NCBI RefSeq assembly: GCF_049852125.1
Contig: NZ_CP187532.1
Coordinates: forward strand, 1,798,001-1,862,000
DNA from: Senimuribacter sp049852125
GTDB lineage: Bacteria; Bacillota; Clostridia; Peptostreptococcales; Anaerovoracaceae
Direction of reading: 5' to 3'
Length of the DNA stretch: 64,000 bases
Shown here: positions 1 to 7,671 of the stretch, piece by piece
How positions within the stretch are numbered: position 1 is the first letter of the stretch
Layout of the letters: each line of letters begins with the position of its first letter
Program-made: the position numbers and the translations under genes
The notes under the pieces: model-generated
Told to the model about the DNA's origin: nothing
The model's database searches: none
What the model saw: only the letters and a program-made list of their open reading frames with translations

Positions 1-288
1 ATTCCGAGCGGCTTCTTCCAACGCTTCGCAGAGATGTCGCCCGGTCGCAAAAGACGCCGATAAACTATATAGAAAATCCCTGAATTGCAGCAGTAATTGA
101 TTGCGCCTGCGTTCTGCTCTATAGCGGCAATACGCCTTTATCGCCGGGCCTTTTATGAATGGAAGCAGCGCCACAAAAAAGATACTCGCGTAAAACAGAT
201 ATCCGCAAACGCATAAAATGCCGGCCAACCCTATAACAACACAGAACCTTTCCGTCGGACGCATCTCATAAACTCTATAATCAGCCAT
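1..288 (-). CDS. TadB-like pilus assembly protein (partial, cut by window edge)
   Basis: The first 96 codons of a gene that runs off the left edge. The ATG (286-288) overlaps the cpaF stop by 8 nt, so the two are translationally coupled. The N-terminus has a short cytoplasmic stretch, one or two hydrophobic segments (about residues 15-45), then a basic region and a segment reading QFRDFLYSLSASFATG. That last segment resembles the start of the T2SSF domain of TadB/GspF inner-membrane platform proteins, which support fibre assembly by the CpaF/TadA ATPase. The call rests on this motif plus gene order (tadZ-cpaF-tadB). The catalogue of downstream Tad genes cannot be seen. Confidence 0.75.
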   Translation of the reverse strand, partial: MADYRVYEMRPTERFCVVIGLAGILCVCGYLFYASIFFVALLPFIKGPAIKAYCRYRAERRRNQLLLQFRDFLYSLSASFATGRHLCEALEEAARN

Positions 289-1489
289 ATTGCTCACAAC
301 CTCTCATAATAAGCTTACTTCGATGTTTCAATTGATTCTGTGTGGATATCAACTGCATCTGACTATTTAAATAAAATAGGGGATTCAATACATATTTCCC
401 TTCGGAAAAATCCACAAGCTCCTGCACTTCTAAAACTCTGCGTGTGCCATCCGAAAGTCTTCCCAAATGAATCATAATATCGATTCCCTCCACAATTTGA
501 GCTCGAATCGCATCCATAGGAATCTGTGTTCCCATCAGATACATTGCCTCCAGTCTGCGCAGCATACCGCTTACGGAATTTCCATGACCTGTAGACATTG
601 AACCATCATGCCCCGAGTTCATAGCCTGAATCATATTTGCCACCTCTTTTCCTCTGACTTCTCCGACAATAATTCTGTCAGGACGCATTCTGAGACTTGT
701 TTTAATTAACATTTCCATGGAAATCTGACCCTGGCCCATTGAATTGGCATTGTGGCACTCCATTTGTACTAAGTTTGGAATATGCTCCAGCTGCAGTTCC
801 CTCGAGTCTTCTATAACAATTACCCTTTCATCTGAAGGAATAAAATCTGATAGCGCGTTTAAGAAGGTGGTTTTTCCAGAAGAAGTGCCGCCGCTGACAA
901 AAATATTGTAACCGCATCGTACCAGCACATCCAAAAGCGCAGCGCATTCCGGAGTCATGGTTTTTCTCTGTACCAGCTGTTCAACGGTAATCCTATCCTT
1001 TGCAAACTTTCGTATAGTCAGCACAGGACCATTTGCGCAAATATTGCCGTATACCGCATTGACCCTGGATCCGTCAGACAGCCTTGCATCTAAAATCGGA
1101 TGCATTTCATTGATTTCTCGATGAACGCCAGCTGCAATATTCCGTATGATTTCCTCCAATTCCTGTTCCGTATCAAAAACTCCAGAAACTCGATGCATGC
1201 CATTTGCTCTTTCAAGGAAAACCTGCTCCTTGCTGTTTACCATAATTTCACTGATCGCATCATCCTCTATGTAATGTTCCAGCATACCCAATTTACTCCG
1301 CGTCTGCGCATAAATCTTTTGAACAGTTTCTTTATAGACGGACAAGCTTAAATCAGCGTTGCTGTTTAAGACGCTGTCCTCTATCAATCGCAGCGCTTCT
1401 TCCTGGGTGAGATCATTCTGCCTGTTCATAATTTCTGTACGTATCAGCTGGATCTGTTCTTGCAGAAAATCATGCGGTATCCGTTCCAT
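281..1489 (-). CDS. cpaF: CpaF/TadA-family secretion ATPase of a Tad pilus
   Basis: A 402-aa ATPase that powers assembly of Tad (Flp) type IV-like pili or related secretion at the inner membrane. Visible motifs are the Walker A GGTSSGKTT (about residues 200-208), an Asp-box-like VIEDSREL, the Walker B region with RIIVGEVRG, and the His box TGHGNS. These are standard for PulE/VirB11 ATPases of the CpaF branch. The open frame extends further upstream, but the start at 1489 (MERIPHDF) is chosen because the longer version would overlap the preceding cpaE by about 145 nt. With this start the overlap is 20 nt. It sits between a tadZ-like gene and tadB in one operon. Confidence 0.9.
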   Translation of the reverse strand: MERIPHDFLQEQIQLIRTEIMNRQNDLTQEEALRLIEDSVLNSNADLSLSVYKETVQKIYAQTRSKLGMLEHYIEDDAISEIMVNSKEQVFLERANGMHRVSGVFDTEQELEEIIRNIAAGVHREINEMHPILDARLSDGSRVNAVYGNICANGPVLTIRKFAKDRITVEQLVQRKTMTPECAALLDVLVRCGYNIFVSGGTSSGKTTFLNALSDFIPSDERVIVIEDSRELQLEHIPNLVQMECHNANSMGQGQISMEMLIKTSLRMRPDRIIVGEVRGKEVANMIQAMNSGHDGSMSTGHGNSVSGMLRRLEAMYLMGTQIPMDAIRAQIVEGIDIMIHLGRLSDGTRRVLEVQELVDFSEGKYVLNPLFYLNSQMQLISTQNQLKHRSKLIMRGCEQYG

Positions 1490-2510
1490 AACAATCCACC
1501 TCCACCATTCTTTTCGCAATAGCCCCAATCTCCGCGCCATAATTCTTAGTAAGATCCATCGTAATACAATCTTCCTGATCCTTATTGAACACACTGTGAT
1601 CCTCTGAAACAGCAAGCGCGTCAGAATTCATATCTTCCTCCCAAACACCAGCGAAATTTTCTACACGAATCAGACTTCCTTCTGTTGCCAGAGCTTCTAT
1701 TTCCCGGGTAATGCAGGAAAAATATTTCCCGAATTTCTCTACTTTACGAAATATTTCCACTATGATGTCCGCCTCCTGTAAAAGCTGTCTGTTTGTTCGA
1801 CTCAGATGATTGCTCATATCCAAAATTACAAAATCATAAGTACCCATCTTACTTATCCTTCGCAGAAAACGCCGCAGAAGACGAATATCCATTTCATCAC
1901 ATACACAATTTAATAATGGATGATCCAAATAGTCCAATTCCTCTGTGCTGGTAATAAAAGCGTCTAATGGAAAATCACGCTCCTGCTCCAAATAGTATAA
2001 TAGTTTCAGAAAGCTGTCGTTTCCTGTTCCGACCAAATACTTTTTAGAATCGTCAATAGGACAAAGATTCAAATACAAACATCTGCTGCTGTATATTCTA
2101 TAGAGCATATAGCAAACGGCAATAGATAGTGAAGTTGTGCCCCAACCACCGCCGCCAGCAACAAAAGCTGCTAAGCGGCACCTTCTATCCTCCTTGTAAG
2201 AAAGGATTTTACCCGTCATTTCATAGTAAATATGCAGCAACTCTCGGATAAGATTCTGACTATCCTGGTAAAGATAAATACGGTAAGGCGGCCCGTTTGC
2301 AGTCCGGATACCGCTGCGCTCGCGTACAAATTGCACTGCCTTCGGCTCATCCATTTCCGTAGATGACAGGATAAGATCCAAATCGTTATCAATCGCCGGC
2401 GCATCTAAGATTCGAAAAGACATGGCTCTGCACTCTCTGGCAAGCGCTTTTGCCATTGCATGAGCAAAAGATTTGTCCTCAAGAAAAATTCCAATTCTTG
2501 CGCTTTCCAT
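1470..2510 (-). CDS. CpaE/TadZ-like P-loop protein of the Tad pilus
   Basis: A 346-aa protein with an N-terminal receiver-like region (about 1-100) and a C-terminal MinD/ParA-like ATPase domain, the arrangement of TadZ/CpaE proteins that position the Tad machine at the pole or septum. The P-loop GGGGWGTTS (residues 119-127) has Thr where the Walker A Lys is normally found, so ATP hydrolysis may be lost; degenerate P-loops are known in TadZ proteins. A strong ribosome-binding site (AAAGGAGG) lies just upstream of the ATG at 2510. It is the first Tad gene visible in the operon, followed by cpaF with a 20-nt overlap. Confidence 0.75.
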   Translation of the reverse strand: MESARIGIFLEDKSFAHAMAKALARECRAMSFRILDAPAIDNDLDLILSSTEMDEPKAVQFVRERSGIRTANGPPYRIYLYQDSQNLIRELLHIYYEMTGKILSYKEDRRCRLAAFVAGGGGWGTTSLSIAVCYMLYRIYSSRCLYLNLCPIDDSKKYLVGTGNDSFLKLLYYLEQERDFPLDAFITSTEELDYLDHPLLNCVCDEMDIRLLRRFLRRISKMGTYDFVILDMSNHLSRTNRQLLQEADIIVEIFRKVEKFGKYFSCITREIEALATEGSLIRVENFAGVWEEDMNSDALAVSEDHSVFNKDQEDCITMDLTKNYGAEIGAIAKRMVEVDCYGTDTA

Positions 2511-2579
2511 ATATTCCCTCCTTTCTGTAATGAGATCATATCATTTTTGTAAAAAATTGTCAACCATATTTTACCTTTT

Positions 2580-3263
2580 TTATTTTTTATTTACTAATTC
2601 TTTTAATTTTTCCAGTGCATTACTTAATCCACCAATTTCATCAATCAATCCCATTTCAACCGCATCAGGCCCAAAAAGCACGGTTCCCACATCATTGGAC
2701 ATATTACCGGTCTGATTCATTTTGCTTTCTACATCGTCCTTTGTTGCATGAGAATGCTCCACAATAAAATCTACCACTCTCTCCTGCGTCCTTCTCATAT
2801 ATTCAAAAGTGGCGTCCGCCGTAATCAATGTGCCGCTTGTTCGAATCGGATGCATCGTCATCGTTGCTGTTTGCGCCACAAAGGAATAATCAGCAGATAC
2901 TGCAAGGGGAATACCAATACTGTGCCCGCCTCCAATCACTAAAGTTACCGTTGGCTTTGAAATCGATGCGATCAACTCCGCTAACGCCAATCCTGCCTCT
3001 ACATCGCCGCCTACCGTGTTCAAAATCAGCAGAAGCCCTTTAATATCCGGATTCTCCTGCACTGCTACCAGTTGCGGAATTAAGTGCTCATATTTGGTTG
3101 CTTTATTATCACTGGGTAAAATCGTGTGTCCTTCAATACTGCCTATAATATTGATATACTGATAATCACTCTGAAACGTTGTCCCGTTAGCCAAAAGGCC
3201 TAATTCTTTAATTAAATCCGGAGACTCATTTTTTTCCATATTCTTTTCTTTTTCTTCACTCAT
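2580..3263 (-). CDS. TepA-like ClpP-family serine protease
   Basis: A 227-aa member of the ClpP/crotonase fold. The nucleophile motif GGGHSIG places the catalytic Ser at residue 115, and MHPIR gives the catalytic His at about 138. The oxyanion-loop region NTVGGD (about 82-87) is also present. In Bacillus the TepA protein of this family was described as translocation-enhancing. Such genes lack a dedicated ClpX/A partner and usually sit beside ylmC/ymxH or ftsK-like genes, as seen here with the divergent ylmC-like gene. The start at 3263 follows AGAGGAAGAATT. The first 20 residues are charged and show no signal peptide. Confidence 0.8.
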   Translation of the reverse strand: MSEEKEKNMEKNESPDLIKELGLLANGTTFQSDYQYINIIGSIEGHTILPSDNKATKYEHLIPQLVAVQENPDIKGLLLILNTVGGDVEAGLALAELIASISKPTVTLVIGGGHSIGIPLAVSADYSFVAQTATMTMHPIRTSGTLITADATFEYMRRTQERVVDFIVEHSHATKDDVESKMNQTGNMSNDVGTVLFGPDAVEMGLIDEIGGLSNALEKLKELVNKK

Positions 3264-3323
3264 AATTCTTCCTCTTTTTCATAAAATTTAATAAAAATAT
3301 TATTTGCAAAGGATGTGTAGTTT

Positions 3324-3557
3324 ATGCTGTTAAGTGAAATTGGCGACAAAGAAATCATCGATCTGACAAAGGGTAGCCGGCACGGCGCTTTCTGGGATGC
3401 TGAAATGCTTTTTGATGAACGCACGGGAAAAATTCATGCGCTCTTGGTCCCTGATTTTCAAACGAAAAGCCGTTTTGCTCCATCTCACGACAGCCTACAG
3501 CTTCCTTGGGAATCCATCGTAAAAATAGGCGAAGACATCATAATTTTTCGATCATAA
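3324..3557 (+). CDS. YlmC/YmxH-family PRC-barrel sporulation protein
   Basis: A 77-aa protein that begins LLSEIGDKEIIDL and contains the GKIHALLVPDF core of the PRC-barrel YlmC/YmxH family. Members are small cytosolic proteins of spore-forming Firmicutes, many under sporulation sigma control, with no established reaction. AAAGGATG precedes the ATG. It is divergent from the tepA-like gene, with about 60 bp between the two starts, the same neighbourhood seen in Bacillus. Its stop lies just upstream of the riboflavin promoter, and no clear terminator separates them. Confidence 0.8.
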   Translation: MLLSEIGDKEIIDLTKGSRHGAFWDAEMLFDERTGKIHALLVPDFQTKSRFAPSHDSLQLPWESIVKIGEDIIIFRS

Positions 3558-3569
3558 CACAAATTTTAT

Positions 3570-3598
3570 TTGACAACTGCCGCATTGAGGTATAAAAT
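3570..3598 (+). promoter_or_regulatory. Sigma-A-type promoter of the riboflavin operon
   Basis: A perfect -35 TTGACA (3570-3575), a 17-nt spacer and a -10 TAAAAT (3593-3598) sit about 20 nt upstream of the FMN riboswitch. Transcription would start near 3605, just before the P1 stem. Confidence 0.8.
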
Positions 3599-3621
3599 AT
3601 GTGGTAGTTGAAAAGTTCATA

Positions 3622-3740
3622 TCTTAATCTTCAGGGCAGGGTGTGATTCCCGACCGGCGGTATAGTCCGCGAGCGCGTTTCGTGCTGATTCGGTGCAATT
3701 CCGAAACCGACAGTATAGTCTGGATGGAAGAAGATAACGC
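3622..3740 (+). ncRNA. FMN riboswitch (RFN element)
   Basis: The conserved FMN aptamer is visible. A P1 stem pairs ATCTTC (3626-3631) with GAAGAT (3730-3735). Inside it are the hallmark strings CAGGGCAGGGTGTGATTCC, CGACCGGCGGTATAGTCCGCGA and CCGACAGTATAGTCTGGATG at the expected spacing. It controls ribD-ribE-ribBA by transcription termination when FMN is abundant. The expression platform is the intrinsic terminator immediately downstream. Confidence 0.97.
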
Positions 3741-3757
3741 TTGTTTTGCTTATCGTG

Positions 3758-3787
3758 CTCTGGAATTTTTAATTCCAGAGTTTTTTT
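3758..3787 (+). terminator. FMN-riboswitch expression-platform terminator
   Basis: A perfect 10-bp stem, CTCTGGAATT-TTT-AATTCCAGAG, is followed by seven T residues. It lies between the FMN aptamer and ribD, so it is the conditional terminator formed when FMN is bound. Confidence 0.92.
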
Positions 3788-3867
3788 CAAAGTGAAGCAT
3801 ATTTTGCGGATGAAAGTCCTGAATTCAATTGAGTTTGGGACTTTTTGTTTTGGAAAGGAGCAATCCT

Positions 3868-5013
3868 ATGGACAAAAAATATATGGAACGCGCCATTGCA
3901 CTGGCGAAAAAAGGAACTGGCTATACCGCCCCCAATCCCCTGGTCGGCGCTGTCATCGTCAAAGACGGAAACATCATCGGGGAAGGATTTCATGAAAAAT
4001 GCGGCACGCCCCACGCGGAGCGAAACGCCCTGGCAGATTGCAGAGCACGGGGAAACGACCCAAGAGGCGCCGCCATTTATGTAACGCTGACACCCTGCTG
4101 TCACTACGGAAAAACGCCGCCCTGCACGGAAGCGATCATTGAAAGCGGCATCGCCCATGTGATCATCGGCTCCCGCGATCCCAATCCGCAGGTCTTAGAT
4201 AAAAGCATCGGTATCTTAGAAAACGCCGGCATCAAAGTAACAAAAGATGTTCTGCGCGAGGCATGCGACGCGCTCAATCCGGTATTTTTCCACTATATCA
4301 CGGAGCATACCCCGTATGTTGTGATGAAATATGCCATGACCATGGACGGAAAAATCGCCACTTATGCGGGAAATTCCAAATGGATTACCGGAGAAACCGC
4401 CAGAGTGCAGGTGCACAGAGACCGTCACCGTTATACCGCCATCATGGCAGGCATCGGCACGATCCTCGCCGACGACCCGATGCTGACCACAAGACTTCCT
4501 GAAGGCGGAGGCAAAAATCCGATTCGCATCATTTGCGACACCAACCTTCGCACGTCGCTCACCGCAAAGGTGGTCACCACCACAAAAGAGGCGCCCACGA
4601 TCATTGCAACGGCAGTGAGCGAACAGCAAAGACATGCCCCTTACCTGGAAAAAGGCTGTGAAGTTCTGGTCATTCCAAAGGATCTAAAGGGCAGCATCGA
4701 CCTTGTACGCCTGATGGCACTTCTAGGCCAGCGAGAAATTGACAGCATCCTGCTGGAAGGCGGCGGCGCGCTCAACTGGTCCGCGCTGACCGCAGGCATT
4801 GTGCGTAAAGTGCAAGCCTACATCGCGCCGAAAATCTTCGGCGGGCGCAGCGCCCTCTCCCCTGTTTCCGGAAGCGGCGTTGAATTTCCAAAAGACGCTG
4901 TCAAACTTTCCACGCCCAAAGTCATCGCCATGGGCGAAGATTTACTCATAGAAAGCGAGGTGTTACCATGTTCACAGGCATCATCGAAGAACTTGGAACG
5001 GTCACCGCAATAA
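3868..5013 (+). CDS. ribD: Bifunctional riboflavin deaminase/reductase RibD
   Basis: A 381-aa enzyme catalysing steps 2 and 3 of riboflavin synthesis (pyrimidine deamination, then ribosyl reduction). The N-terminal cytidine-deaminase-like domain (1-about 145) has PHAE (H49, catalytic E51) and TPCCHYGKTPPC (C77, C86), which form the zinc site. The C-terminal RibD reductase domain follows (KYAMTMDGKIA, SKWITG, DSILLEGGG). The start is set at 3868 because AAAGGAG lies 7 nt upstream; the frame stays open 13 codons further without a site. The 3' end overlaps ribE by 46 nt, giving an unusual short tail after the reductase domain. First gene of the FMN-riboswitch operon. Confidence 0.96.
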   Translation: MDKKYMERAIALAKKGTGYTAPNPLVGAVIVKDGNIIGEGFHEKCGTPHAERNALADCRARGNDPRGAAIYVTLTPCCHYGKTPPCTEAIIESGIAHVIIGSRDPNPQVLDKSIGILENAGIKVTKDVLREACDALNPVFFHYITEHTPYVVMKYAMTMDGKIATYAGNSKWITGETARVQVHRDRHRYTAIMAGIGTILADDPMLTTRLPEGGGKNPIRIICDTNLRTSLTAKVVTTTKEAPTIIATAVSEQQRHAPYLEKGCEVLVIPKDLKGSIDLVRLMALLGQREIDSILLEGGGALNWSALTAGIVRKVQAYIAPKIFGGRSALSPVSGSGVEFPKDAVKLSTPKVIAMGEDLLIESEVLPCSQASSKNLERSPQ

Positions 5014-5630
5014 AAAAGACCGCTGCGTCGGCAGTGCTCTGTATCGGCTGCAGCAAAATACTTTCAGACATCCATCTCGGAGACAGCATCGCTGTAAACG
5101 GCGTCTGCCTGACTGTCACAACCTTTGACGGAAACGGCTTTTCCGCCGACGTCATGCACGAAACCTTAAACCGTTCTTCTCTCGGCGCGTTATCTGCGGG
5201 CAGCCGGGTCAATCTGGAGCGGGCTATGGCTGCCGGTGGCCGGTTTGGCGGGCATATCGTCAGCGGACATATCGACGGCACCGGCAGGGTTTCCAGAATT
5301 CAGCGAGATAGCAATGCCGTGTGGTACACTATCACCTGCGGCAGCCACCTTCTGAAATATATCGTCGAAAAAGGCTCCATCGCCATCGATGGCATCAGCC
5401 TGACCGTTGCAAAGGTTTCGGGGTCCGGTTTTTCCGTCTCGATCATTCCCCACACCCTGTCAGAAACCATTTTGGCAGATAAAAAACCGGGAGATACGGT
5501 AAACTTGGAAAACGACTGCATCGGAAAATATGTAGAACGGCTGCTTACCTTTGATGAGGCGCTGGCAGCTCCCGCGAAAAAAGAAAGCAGTATCACCGCC
5601 GCATTCCTTGCGGAACACGGATACAGATAG
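4968..5630 (+). CDS. ribE: Riboflavin synthase alpha chain
   Basis: A 220-aa riboflavin synthase, which dismutates two 6,7-dimethyl-8-ribityllumazine molecules to riboflavin. It starts with the family signature MFTGIIEELG. Two tandem lumazine-binding barrels follow (about 1-97 and 98-195), each with a GDSIAVNGVCLTV or GSIAIDGISLTV type motif. The start lies inside the 3' end of ribD, so the two are translationally coupled. It ends in TAG and is followed 17 nt later by ribBA. This is the trimeric alpha type. The symbol follows Bacillus usage; some annotations call it ribC. Confidence 0.96.
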   Translation: MFTGIIEELGTVTAIKKTAASAVLCIGCSKILSDIHLGDSIAVNGVCLTVTTFDGNGFSADVMHETLNRSSLGALSAGSRVNLERAMAAGGRFGGHIVSGHIDGTGRVSRIQRDSNAVWYTITCGSHLLKYIVEKGSIAIDGISLTVAKVSGSGFSVSIIPHTLSETILADKKPGDTVNLENDCIGKYVERLLTFDEALAAPAKKESSITAAFLAEHGYR

Positions 5631-5647
5631 ATAGAAAGGAATCCACT

Positions 5648-6856
5648 ATGAAAGAGTTTCAATTCAGTACAGTAGAAGAAGCCCTGGAAGATTTACGCCA
5701 GGGAAAAATCATTCTCTGCACCGATGATCCGGACAGAGAAAACGAAGGCGATTTCATCTGCGCCGCAGAGTTTGCTACAACCGAAAACGTCAACTTTATG
5801 GCAGTTCACGGCAAAGGACTGATCTGCATGCCGATGAGCGCTGCAATTTGCAAAAAACTTCATCTTCCGCAGATGGTCGACGAAAATACGGACAACCACT
5901 GCACCGCCTTTACCGTTTCCATCGACCATGTGGACACCACCACCGGTATTTCCGCTGAAGAACGGGGACTGACCGCCAGAAAATGTGTCGCTGGCGATGC
6001 CAAACCGGAGGATTTTCGTCGTCCCGGTCATATGTTTCCGCTACTGGCAAAACCCCAGGGCGTTTTGGAGCGGAACGGTCATACAGAAGCAACCGTAGAC
6101 CTGATGCGCCTTGCCGGGCTTTCTGAATGTGGTCTCTGCTGTGAAATCATGCGGGAAGACGGCACTATGATGCGCACACCGGAGCTAAAAGAACTGGCCG
6201 CCAAATATGACTTAAAATTCATCAGCATCAAAGCCATCCAGGAATACAGAAAAAAACACGAAAATCTGGTAGAATGCGTCGCCGTTACCAAGCTGCCTAC
6301 CAAATACGGTAACTTTATGGCACACGGCTATATCAATAAACTCAACGGTGAACATCATGTCGCGCTGGTCAAAGGAGAGATCGGAGACGGAGAAAATCTT
6401 TTGTGCCGTGTCCACTCTGAATGTCTGACCGGCGACGCCTTTGGTTCGGCTAAGTGCGACTGTGGCGAGCAGCTTGCCGCTGCCCTGACCCAGATCGAAG
6501 CGGAAGGCAGAGGCATTCTCCTCTACATGCGGCAGGAAGGCAGAGGCATCGGCTTGATCAATAAACTGAAAGCCTACGAACTGCAGGATCAGGGCATGGA
6601 TACCCTGGAAGCCAATCTTGCCCTGGGCTTTGCCGGCGATCTTCGCGAATATTATATCGGCGCGCAGATTCTAAAAGATCTGGGTGCGAAAACCCTGCGT
6701 CTTTTAACCAACAACCCACAGAAAGTTTACGAACTGTCCGAGTTCGGCATGGACATCACTGAGCGCGTGCCGATTCAGATGCCTGCCACCGCTCACGACC
6801 TGTTCTATCTGAAAACCAAACAGGAAAGAATGGGACATATTCTGGATTACAAATAG
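5648..6856 (+). CDS. ribBA: RibBA: DHBP synthase / GTP cyclohydrolase II
   Basis: A 402-aa fusion supplying both riboflavin precursors. The N-terminal half (about 1-205) is 3,4-dihydroxy-2-butanone-4-phosphate synthase, with DDPDRENEGD and the GHTEATVDL motif. The C-terminal half is GTP cyclohydrolase II, with the zinc cysteines in HSECLTGDAFGSAKCDCG and the RQEGRGIGL loop. Both domains are full length. AGAAAGGAA precedes the ATG. It ends in TAG. The next 285 bp up to ribH hold no gene but do contain two long inverted repeats, so ribH may be regulated separately. Confidence 0.97.
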   Translation: MKEFQFSTVEEALEDLRQGKIILCTDDPDRENEGDFICAAEFATTENVNFMAVHGKGLICMPMSAAICKKLHLPQMVDENTDNHCTAFTVSIDHVDTTTGISAEERGLTARKCVAGDAKPEDFRRPGHMFPLLAKPQGVLERNGHTEATVDLMRLAGLSECGLCCEIMREDGTMMRTPELKELAAKYDLKFISIKAIQEYRKKHENLVECVAVTKLPTKYGNFMAHGYINKLNGEHHVALVKGEIGDGENLLCRVHSECLTGDAFGSAKCDCGEQLAAALTQIEAEGRGILLYMRQEGRGIGLINKLKAYELQDQGMDTLEANLALGFAGDLREYYIGAQILKDLGAKTLRLLTNNPQKVYELSEFGMDITERVPIQMPATAHDLFYLKTKQERMGHILDYK

Positions 6857-6926
6857 ACTTTATGCCGCCCATGGCAGGTCACAATTTTTCCGGAGAATCT
6901 GCAAGTCAGCTTAATCCTTTAACCTG

Positions 6927-7036
6927 CTGACAAAAGTAAAAAAAAATTGTCAATCTTGTCAGGATTTCAGGAGTATTAGCTGTGATTTTTTGCGATTTAC
7001 TGACAAAAACCCGAAAAATCCTGGATTTTGTCAGTA
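6927..7036. repeat. Two TGACA...TGTCA inverted repeats in the ribBA-ribH gap
   Basis: The 285-bp non-coding gap (6857-7141) contains two inverted repeats. The first has arms CTGACAA (6927-6933) and TTGTCAG (6956-6962) with a 22-nt spacer. The second has perfect 11-nt arms TACTGACAAAA (6998-7008) and TTTTGTCAGTA (7026-7036) with a 17-nt spacer. Neither is followed by a T-run, so simple terminators are unlikely. The half-site resembles that of the 18.2-18.6 kb array, but the spacing differs. They could be operator sites or RNA hairpins upstream of ribH. I see no second FMN aptamer here. Confidence 0.6.
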
Positions 7037-7141
7037 CCTGTGTTTGAATATTGTTTTCACACATGTGTCGTAGATTAACATGCTATGATTCTTCCCGGAG
7101 ATATAGTAAAAAAATTTAAATTTTAAGATCGGAGAAAAAAC

Positions 7142-7609
7142 ATGAGAATTTATGAAGGAAAATTAGTATCAAAAGAAATGAAAGTCGGCATCGTCTGCGC
7201 CAGATTCAACGAGTTCATCGTATCGAAGCTGCTGGGCGGCGCATTGGACGGTCTTTCGCGCCACAATGTCAAAGAGGAAAACATCGATGTGGCGTGGTGT
7301 CCGGGCGCCTTTGAAATTCCGCTTATCGCGCAGAAGATGGCAAAATCCGGAAGATATGACGCTGTCATCTGTCTGGGCGCGGTCATCCGCGGCGCTACCT
7401 CCCACTACGATTACGTCTGCGCCGAAGTTTCCAAAGGCGTGGCGGCTGTCTCCCTCGCTTCTGACATTCCTGTTATGTTCGGCATTCTGACCACAGATAA
7501 CATCGAACAAGCCATTGAAAGAGCCGGAACCAAAGCCGGAAACAAAGGTTACGACTGTGCAGTCAGCGCGATCGAAATGGTGAATCTGATTGGTGAAATA
7601 GAAAAATAA
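7142..7609 (+). CDS. ribH: 6,7-dimethyl-8-ribityllumazine synthase
   Basis: A 155-aa lumazine synthase that condenses the two RibBA/RibD-derived precursors into the substrate of RibE. The family core is clear: MRIYEGKL start, FNEFIVSKLLGGA, WCPGAFEIP and the LGAVIRGATSHYDYV active-site loop, including the conserved Arg and His. The length matches icosahedral or pentameric lumazine synthases. GGAG lies 7 nt before the ATG. It is the last riboflavin gene but is separated from ribBA by 285 bp, so it may also be expressed from its own promoter. I could not place that promoter confidently. Confidence 0.97.
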   Translation: MRIYEGKLVSKEMKVGIVCARFNEFIVSKLLGGALDGLSRHNVKEENIDVAWCPGAFEIPLIAQKMAKSGRYDAVICLGAVIRGATSHYDYVCAEVSKGVAAVSLASDIPVMFGILTTDNIEQAIERAGTKAGNKGYDCAVSAIEMVNLIGEIEK

Positions 7610-7633
7610 TAACACTTATAATCTTTCAAAAAT

Positions 7634-7671
7634 GAGGTTGCAGCACAATCCTTAGATTGCTCTGCAGCCTC
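7634..7671. terminator. Hairpin between ribH and the convergent activator gene
   Basis: GAGGTTGCAG (7634-7643) pairs with CTGCAGCCTC (7662-7671), with an inner CAATC/GATTG stem. On the minus strand it overlaps the activator stop codon (7652-7654) and is followed by ATTTTTG, so it fits an intrinsic terminator for that gene. It may also stop ribH transcription, though the plus-strand T-run is weak. Confidence 0.65.

Noticed and set aside
3741..3995. An 84-codon frame across the riboswitch terminator
   Set aside because: It spans the FMN riboswitch expression platform and enters ribD out of frame, with no supporting site.
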